Source of the DNA: a bacterium
GTDB lineage: Bacteria > JAMCPX01
Direction of reading: 5' to 3'
DNA length: 9,405 bases
Assembly (NCBI GenBank): GCA_027364825.1
Contig: DAHXOM010000187.1
Coordinates: 1 to 9,405, forward strand
The translations under genes and the position numbers were made by a program. Each line of letters begins with the position of its first letter. Position 1 is the first letter of the stretch. The notes under the pieces were generated by a model. It saw nothing but the letters and a program-made list of their open reading frames with translations. It ran no database searches and was not told the DNA's origin. Positions 6,030 through 9,405 of this stretch are shown piece after piece.

Positions 6030-6790
6030 AAAACTTTTACGGTATCACCTTTCCGGGCACCGAGTTTTTCATGGGCACTGCCGGCATTTATGGTGACCTC
6101 GAGCAGGCCGAAACTGTTTATAATCGCACACGGCGCATCGTTCCCGCATTGTTCATAGGTGTTACGTATGCCTTGTATTTTAACCCCTTTTATGAATATA
6201 TCCAGCACTTTGTTCTTTGCGATGGCGTCGAGCTTGGCCGAAGGGATGTTGGTGATGAGATTACCGAAATGATCCCTATGGATTACTTCTCCTGTTATTC
6301 CCCTCGTGCTGATGATAGGTTTCGGAATATCGAGTATGACAGGCCGCTTTATTATGTTTCCCAGTACGGACTTATCCCATTTCAAAGATAATCTTGCCGC
6401 TGCCGGAGCGAACACGTCCCTGCCGTGAAATGTTGCGGAGACAGCATGGGGTATGTTTATTTCATGGCATACCGAGGGCTGGTTGATGAGGATGTAGCTG
6501 AATACCCCGTTGTCCGGACCTACGAATATATAATCTTTTGTTCTTAAGACCATATCGTATCTCTGTCCGCCGACACCGGGGTCGATGACCGCCACATGTA
6601 CGCTGCCCTTTGGAAAATAGTTGTAATACCCCTGTACTACAAATGCGGCAAAGGTAATATCATGCCGGGGGATAGAATGGGTTACATCTATGATGTTTGC
6701 TTTCGGGTTAATGCCCAGTATTACCCCTTTCATACTTGCCGCGTAACTGTCATAAGGACCGAAATCTGTGCACAGTGTTATGATAGACAT
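6020..6790 (-). CDS. SAM hydroxide adenosyltransferase (DUF62 family)
   Basis: This 256-residue enzyme belongs to the fold shared with bacterial fluorinase and chlorinase. Most members are hydrolases that split S-adenosylmethionine with water into adenosine and methionine. It has the N-terminal TLCTDFGPYDSYAASMKG (5-22), HSIPRHD (38-44), DPGVGGQR (70-77), GPDNGVFSY (91-99) and FHGRDVFAPAAA (121-132). The C-terminal barrel carries GEVIHRDHFGNLITNI (167-182). Asp70, Arg77 and His122 give the Asp-Arg-His triad typical of the hydroxide enzymes and not of the halogenases; assigning these exact residues relies on my memory of the family. The ATG follows the DedA stop by 15 bases without a clear ribosome binding site, and its end overlaps meaB. 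The physiological purpose of these enzymes is poorly understood. Confidence 0.93.
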   Translation of the reverse strand: MSIITLCTDFGPYDSYAASMKGVILGINPKANIIDVTHSIPRHDITFAAFVVQGYYNYFPKGSVHVAVIDPGVGGQRYDMVLRTKDYIFVGPDNGVFSYILINQPSVCHEINIPHAVSATFHGRDVFAPAAARLSLKWDKSVLGNIIKRPVILDIPKPIISTRGITGEVIHRDHFGNLITNIPSAKLDAIAKNKVLDIFIKGVKIQGIRNTYEQCGNDAPCAIINSFGLLEVTINAGSAHEKLGARKGDTVKVLWK

Positions 6791-6805
6791 GGTTACACGC
6801 CGCGG

Positions 6806-7429
6806 CTAATGTTCGCTGGCTATGTGCTTCAGATGTCTTCTGAGGTAAAGGATAAACAGCAGTAAGCCTGTTATGAGTATTACGTAATCAAACCTGTGGA
6901 AATACGGCCCGAGGGTATCCCATTGCTGCCCGAGTTTAAAACCAATCCAGGTAATGAAGAGACTCCAGATGAACGAGCCTATAAATGTATAGAATATAAA
7001 TTTGATAAAATTCATGCGTGAAATCCCTGCAGGAAGGGATATAAACGTTCTCACGACCGGCAGAAGCCTGCCCGTGAAAACGATTATCGTGCCGTATCTG
7101 TCAAACCACCGGTCAGCCATATCAAGGTCATGCCTGCTTATCAGGATGTATTTGCCGTATTTTTCAATCAACGGCCTTCCTCCGTATGCCCCGAAAGCAT
7201 AGGCGATTATGGAACCGATGACGCACCCAATAGCCCCGGCAACAGCAACGTAGAACAACTGGAATTTTTGCATAAAAACAAGGTAGCCTGCGAACGGGAG
7301 TATAATCTCGGACGGCAATGGGATGCATGCACTCTCAATGGCCATTAAAATAACAACCCCGCCATAGCCAAACATTTTTATGGTTGCTATTATAAATCCG
7401 GCAACGATCCCGAATAAATGCGATACCAT
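6806..7429 (-). CDS. DedA-family (SNARE-associated/VTT domain) membrane protein
   Basis: This 207-residue polytopic inner-membrane protein is of usual DedA length. Proteins of this family are implicated in envelope homeostasis and proton-driven transport, and several members recycle lipid carriers such as undecaprenyl phosphate. Hallmarks are ESACIPLPSE (32-41), a re-entrant-like acidic segment, and FTGRLLPVVRTFISLPAG (118-135) with the conserved arginines at 121 and 127. Hydrophobic segments lie at about 8-28, 42-58, 62-80, 143-165 and 181-197, and the tail is basic and then histidine-containing. It starts 11 bases after the stop of the thioredoxin-like lipoprotein; GGGGG close to the ATG is a weak ribosome binding site. 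The specific substrate cannot be deduced. Confidence 0.93.
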   Translation of the reverse strand: MVSHLFGIVAGFIIATIKMFGYGGVVILMAIESACIPLPSEIILPFAGYLVFMQKFQLFYVAVAGAIGCVIGSIIAYAFGAYGGRPLIEKYGKYILISRHDLDMADRWFDRYGTIIVFTGRLLPVVRTFISLPAGISRMNFIKFIFYTFIGSFIWSLFITWIGFKLGQQWDTLGPYFHRFDYVILITGLLLFILYLRRHLKHIASEH

Positions 7430-7440
7430 TTACCCCCGCT

Positions 7441-8829
7441 TTATTTCGAACATTTCCCGGGCTGCTGTCCCGCAGGGAATGCCATTTTCCCTATCAGGGG
7501 GGAGAGTTCGAATATACCGACTGACTGTGAAGGATTGGGCGCGTTGATAAACTCGGTATTGTTCACCAGCAAGGCAAAACGTGCCTGTCCTATATCGAGT
7601 TTTGATGCAGCGGCATTGTTCTGTACTATCTGTTCTTCTACAACTTTTGGAGCGATCCCGGGTGTATGGTTCGAGCTGTTAAATGCTTTTAAAGAACTGC
7701 TGGAATAGAGCCTGAGTAATACCGGCAGCATGTCTTTCATGGGCAGCTTATTGGTGTGCTCTATGATAGCGGCAGTTTTTAATGCCTCATCGTCCGGATT
7801 GCTGCCTATAACGCGCAGTACCGGATGATATTGATTTTTTTTGTAGTCCGTCAGTAATTTAATGACGGATATGCATGCGTTGACCGAGTCTTTATTGGTG
7901 ATATCCGTGAACAGGATCATACTGTTGTTCTGAGACGGTCTGTTGAGCAAGTGTCTGTATCCCATATCATTCATGTAATCCACGTAACTGCCGTTTACCT
8001 CTTTTAATCTCTGTTGGAGCATGGTGAAGCCGGTTGTCATGGTCACATTGCCGCTGAAGATCATGGCGGGTACTTCTGTTACCGTGAATTTTTCAGCAAG
8101 CTCTTTCCCCTGTTTGCTGTTCGCATCTGCAAGATCAACCGTTGTTTTATAAAAGAAGTTGGCAAGGCTTTCCTTGATAAGGTTCGGGTTGTAAATATTG
8201 TTCCATCCGCCCGTCAACAGGGTGATGTGTACGTCTACCGGCGGTTTCAGTGTCTTGCAGTAGGAGAGCTTCGGTGTATCGGAACATGCGGTCCTTATGA
8301 TATGCCCGGGCTGCATCGGGCCTTCGTAACGCCTGGAATTTATAAAGAGGGTAGGGCTCGCATTGATACCCAGTTTCTCCGTTGTGAGAAAATCTTCGTT
8401 CAGGATCTTTTCCGCCTGTCCCGATTGAACGAATGAATCTATTCCATTTTTATCGATGCCGTTGTCCTTGAGACATTTGTCCCTGTTCATGCTGCTGTTG
8501 TAACATGCAAGGTAGCTGTAGAATTTATTGTCGTACAGTTTCTGAATGGCTATCTGGTGAAGGTCCTCATCAAGCTCAGCCGGGCCGTGCAGACTCTCGA
8601 AAGTATTTACCCCCTGCCTGCTTACGATGTAATAGACATGGAGCTTCAGCTCGTTTTTAAAATTACCTATGAAACCGAGTATCTCATCCTCTGCCCTTAT
8701 GCCAAAAGGACAGTGGCTCATAACGTACAGGCTCAGCTCCGGTCCCTGGTCCTTTGGTTTTGTGCAGGATAGCGCGGTTATGCCCATTGCCAAACATACA
8801 ATAAATATCTTCCTCAGTATCTTATGCAT
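7441..8829 (-). CDS. Lipoprotein with tandem thioredoxin-like folds (CPFG active-site loop)
   Basis: I place the start at ATG 8829 (462 residues). GGAGA lies seven bases upstream of it, while the in-frame TTG at 8835 is too close to that site. A signal sequence ends in ALSC with Cys22 as the probable lipid anchor, so it faces the periplasm. Domain 1 (about 31-190) is DsbA/GILT-like: a strand, then MSHCPFG (37-43), a helical insert with Cys109 and Cys119, and a cis-Pro loop INASPTLFINSRRYEG (155-170). The usual second active-site Cys is absent (CPFG, not CXXC). A second domain (about 198-275) has the thioredoxin-like pattern and a VPAM cis-Pro loop (253-256) but no redox Cys. Residues about 300-440 may be a third degenerate copy. 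The role is unknown; disulfide, thiol-peptide binding or metal binding are options. Confidence 0.8.
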   Translation of the reverse strand: MHKILRKIFIVCLAMGITALSCTKPKDQGPELSLYVMSHCPFGIRAEDEILGFIGNFKNELKLHVYYIVSRQGVNTFESLHGPAELDEDLHQIAIQKLYDNKFYSYLACYNSSMNRDKCLKDNGIDKNGIDSFVQSGQAEKILNEDFLTTEKLGINASPTLFINSRRYEGPMQPGHIIRTACSDTPKLSYCKTLKPPVDVHITLLTGGWNNIYNPNLIKESLANFFYKTTVDLADANSKQGKELAEKFTVTEVPAMIFSGNVTMTTGFTMLQQRLKEVNGSYVDYMNDMGYRHLLNRPSQNNSMILFTDITNKDSVNACISVIKLLTDYKKNQYHPVLRVIGSNPDDEALKTAAIIEHTNKLPMKDMLPVLLRLYSSSSLKAFNSSNHTPGIAPKVVEEQIVQNNAAASKLDIGQARFALLVNNTEFINAPNPSQSVGIFELSPLIGKMAFPAGQQPGKCSK

Positions 8830-8831
8830 TT

Positions 8832-9089
8832 TCAATTCTCCATCGTATCGATTTTCTTTTCTCTTTTATAGATAGCAACTTCATAGTCTTGTACATCGAC
8901 CACATAGTGGTACTCGTCTATATAGATCTCATATATCTCCGGTTCATATGCCAGACTATCCGTCTCTTTATCAAAGGCCTTTTCTTCGATAAGATAATCC
9001 AGCATTTTCCTTATTTCAATAAAGCTTATATCTTCGTCCGTCAAAATATTGAATATTAAATTTTTATGTACAATGGGGTATACTTCCAT
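8832..9089 (-). CDS. Acidic, Tyr-rich 85-residue protein of unknown function
   Basis: The reading frame is open from 9155, but I choose the internal ATG at 9089 because GAGG (9100-9097) stands seven bases before it and nothing comparable precedes the upstream ATG. The product is 85 residues with no signal peptide or membrane segment. It has about 22 Asp/Glu against 9 Lys/Arg, and nine Tyr. The N-terminal half looks helical (DEDISFIEIRKMLDYLIEEK), while the C-terminal half alternates like beta strands (EIYEIYIDEYHYVVDV, then YEVAIYKREKK). I do not recognise the family. It is the first gene of the five-gene minus-strand run, and its TGA lies two bases before the ATG of the lipoprotein, so the two are probably co-translated. 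Confidence 0.7.
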   Translation of the reverse strand: MEVYPIVHKNLIFNILTDEDISFIEIRKMLDYLIEEKAFDKETDSLAYEPEIYEIYIDEYHYVVDVQDYEVAIYKREKKIDTMEN

Positions 9090-9300
9090 AATGATTCCTC
9101 TTGTAAGGTAGCATTTGTGCGCTGTCAAGATAAAAACAATGCTTATATGTCTCATCGATAGTTCATGGGAAAAATAAAATCTGTGGTAGTGTTATTTGTG
9201 CTTGCAAAAGGATATTTTATAGGATAAGAGGAAGTACATTCGTTTCCATTTGCTGGATCCGAACCAAGTATCAGGCATTTTCAATATTTTGTATCTTTAT

Positions 9301-9373
9301 GGTCCTATCGTCTAGAGGCCTAGGACGTTACCCTCTCAAGGCAAAAACGAGAGTTCAAATCTCTCTAGGACCA
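9301..9373 (+). tRNA. tRNA-Glu (anticodon CTC), CCA not encoded
   Basis: The cloverleaf has acceptor GGTCCTA/TAGGACC (seven pairs), D arm GTCT-AGAGGCCTA-GGAC as in glutamate tRNAs, T stem GAGAG/CTCTC with loop TTCAAAT, and discriminator A at 9373. The anticodon loop CTCTCAA gives CTC, reading GAG. The anticodon stem TTACC/GGCAA contains one A-C mismatch at positions 29-41. CCA is absent, so it must be added enzymatically, unlike the tRNA-Pro in this window. No convincing -35/-10 pair is visible in the 9156-9300 gap. Confidence 0.9.
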
Positions 9374-9375
9374 TG

Positions 9376-9391
9376 ATTTATCCCGTTAGAA
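9376..9391 (+). repeat. Dispersed 16-base repeat, right copy
   Basis: ATTTATCCCGTTAGAA begins two bases after the tRNA-Glu and supplies the left arm of the terminator hairpin. It is identical to 4756-4771 read on the minus strand. Confidence 0.6.
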
Positions 9392-9405
9392 ATCCTAACG
9401 ATTTT
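9384..9405 (+). terminator. Intrinsic terminator of tRNA-Glu
   Basis: CGTTAG (9384-9389) pairs with CTAACG (9395-9400) around AAATC, followed by ATTTT at the window edge. The stem is short and moderately stable, and the T run may continue past the end of the window. Confidence 0.65.

Noticed and set aside
8830..8835. TTG at 8835 as start of the thioredoxin-like lipoprotein
   Set aside because: The GGAGA site is only a base or two from this TTG. It is ideally spaced for the ATG at 8829, which also gives a normal lipoprotein signal sequence.
9100..9128. TTGACA (9128-9123) with TACAAG (9105-9100) at 17-base spacing, as a promoter for the 85-residue protein
   Set aside because: Transcription would start around 9093, within or after the ribosome binding site GAGG (9100-9097), leaving no usable leader. 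The -10 match is also weak.
9090..9155. Upstream ATG at 9155 as start of the small acidic protein (107 residues)
   Set aside because: It has no ribosome binding site, and the extra 22 residues look like intergenic translation, whereas ATG 9089 has GAGG at good spacing.
4382..9405. Genomic island bounded by the two tRNA genes
   Set aside because: There is no integrase, no duplicated tRNA 3' end, and no change in base composition or gene character; the genes between are housekeeping-like.

Overview
The window comes from a Gram-negative bacterium with an anaerobic or respiratory style of life. A signal-peptide-bearing octaheme cytochrome c, a TonB-dependent outer-membrane receptor with its own TonB, two lipoproteins and a MeaB GTPase all fit an organism of the Desulfobacterota or Nitrospirota kind. 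That placement is an inference from gene content; nothing here fixes the taxon. Base composition and coding style look even across the window. I see no transposase, integrase, phage gene or CRISPR array.

Left part (1-4341): a divergent pair of units. On the minus strand is a hydroxylamine-oxidoreductase-like octaheme cytochrome whose C-terminus runs off the left edge. After a 188-base intergenic region, the plus strand carries a 785-residue TonB-dependent receptor and a TonB protein whose start codon overlaps the receptor stop. ExbB and ExbD are not in the window.

Middle (4342-5057): a minus-strand tRNA-Pro(CGG) with a promoter placed for it and an unusual C at position 55. Next comes a 337-base gene-free stretch that holds a TTGACA promoter, a hairpin-rich leader and a possible 11-codon leader ORF ending directly at the next ribosome binding site. 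It leads into a gene for a tiny Thr/Gln-rich lipoprotein, closed by an intrinsic terminator.

Right part (5058-9089): five tightly packed minus-strand genes, probably one operon. In transcription order they are an 85-residue acidic protein of unknown function, a lipoprotein with thioredoxin-like folds and a CPFG active-site loop, a DedA-family membrane protein, a SAM hydroxide adenosyltransferase (DUF62), and the MeaB GTPase overlapping the DUF62 gene by 10 bases. The first three concern the envelope. The last two concern adenosyl chemistry: SAM cleavage and protection of adenosylcobalamin enzymes. No mutase is present.

Right edge: a tRNA-Glu(CTC) gene with an A-C mismatch in its anticodon stem, followed by an intrinsic terminator. 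A 16-base sequence inside that terminator recurs, inverted, in the leader of the Thr-rich lipoprotein about 4.6 kb away.

I found no complete, obviously new multi-gene system. The best candidates for a second look are the lipoprotein leader, the multi-thioredoxin lipoprotein, the coupled DUF62-meaB pair and the two odd tRNAs.
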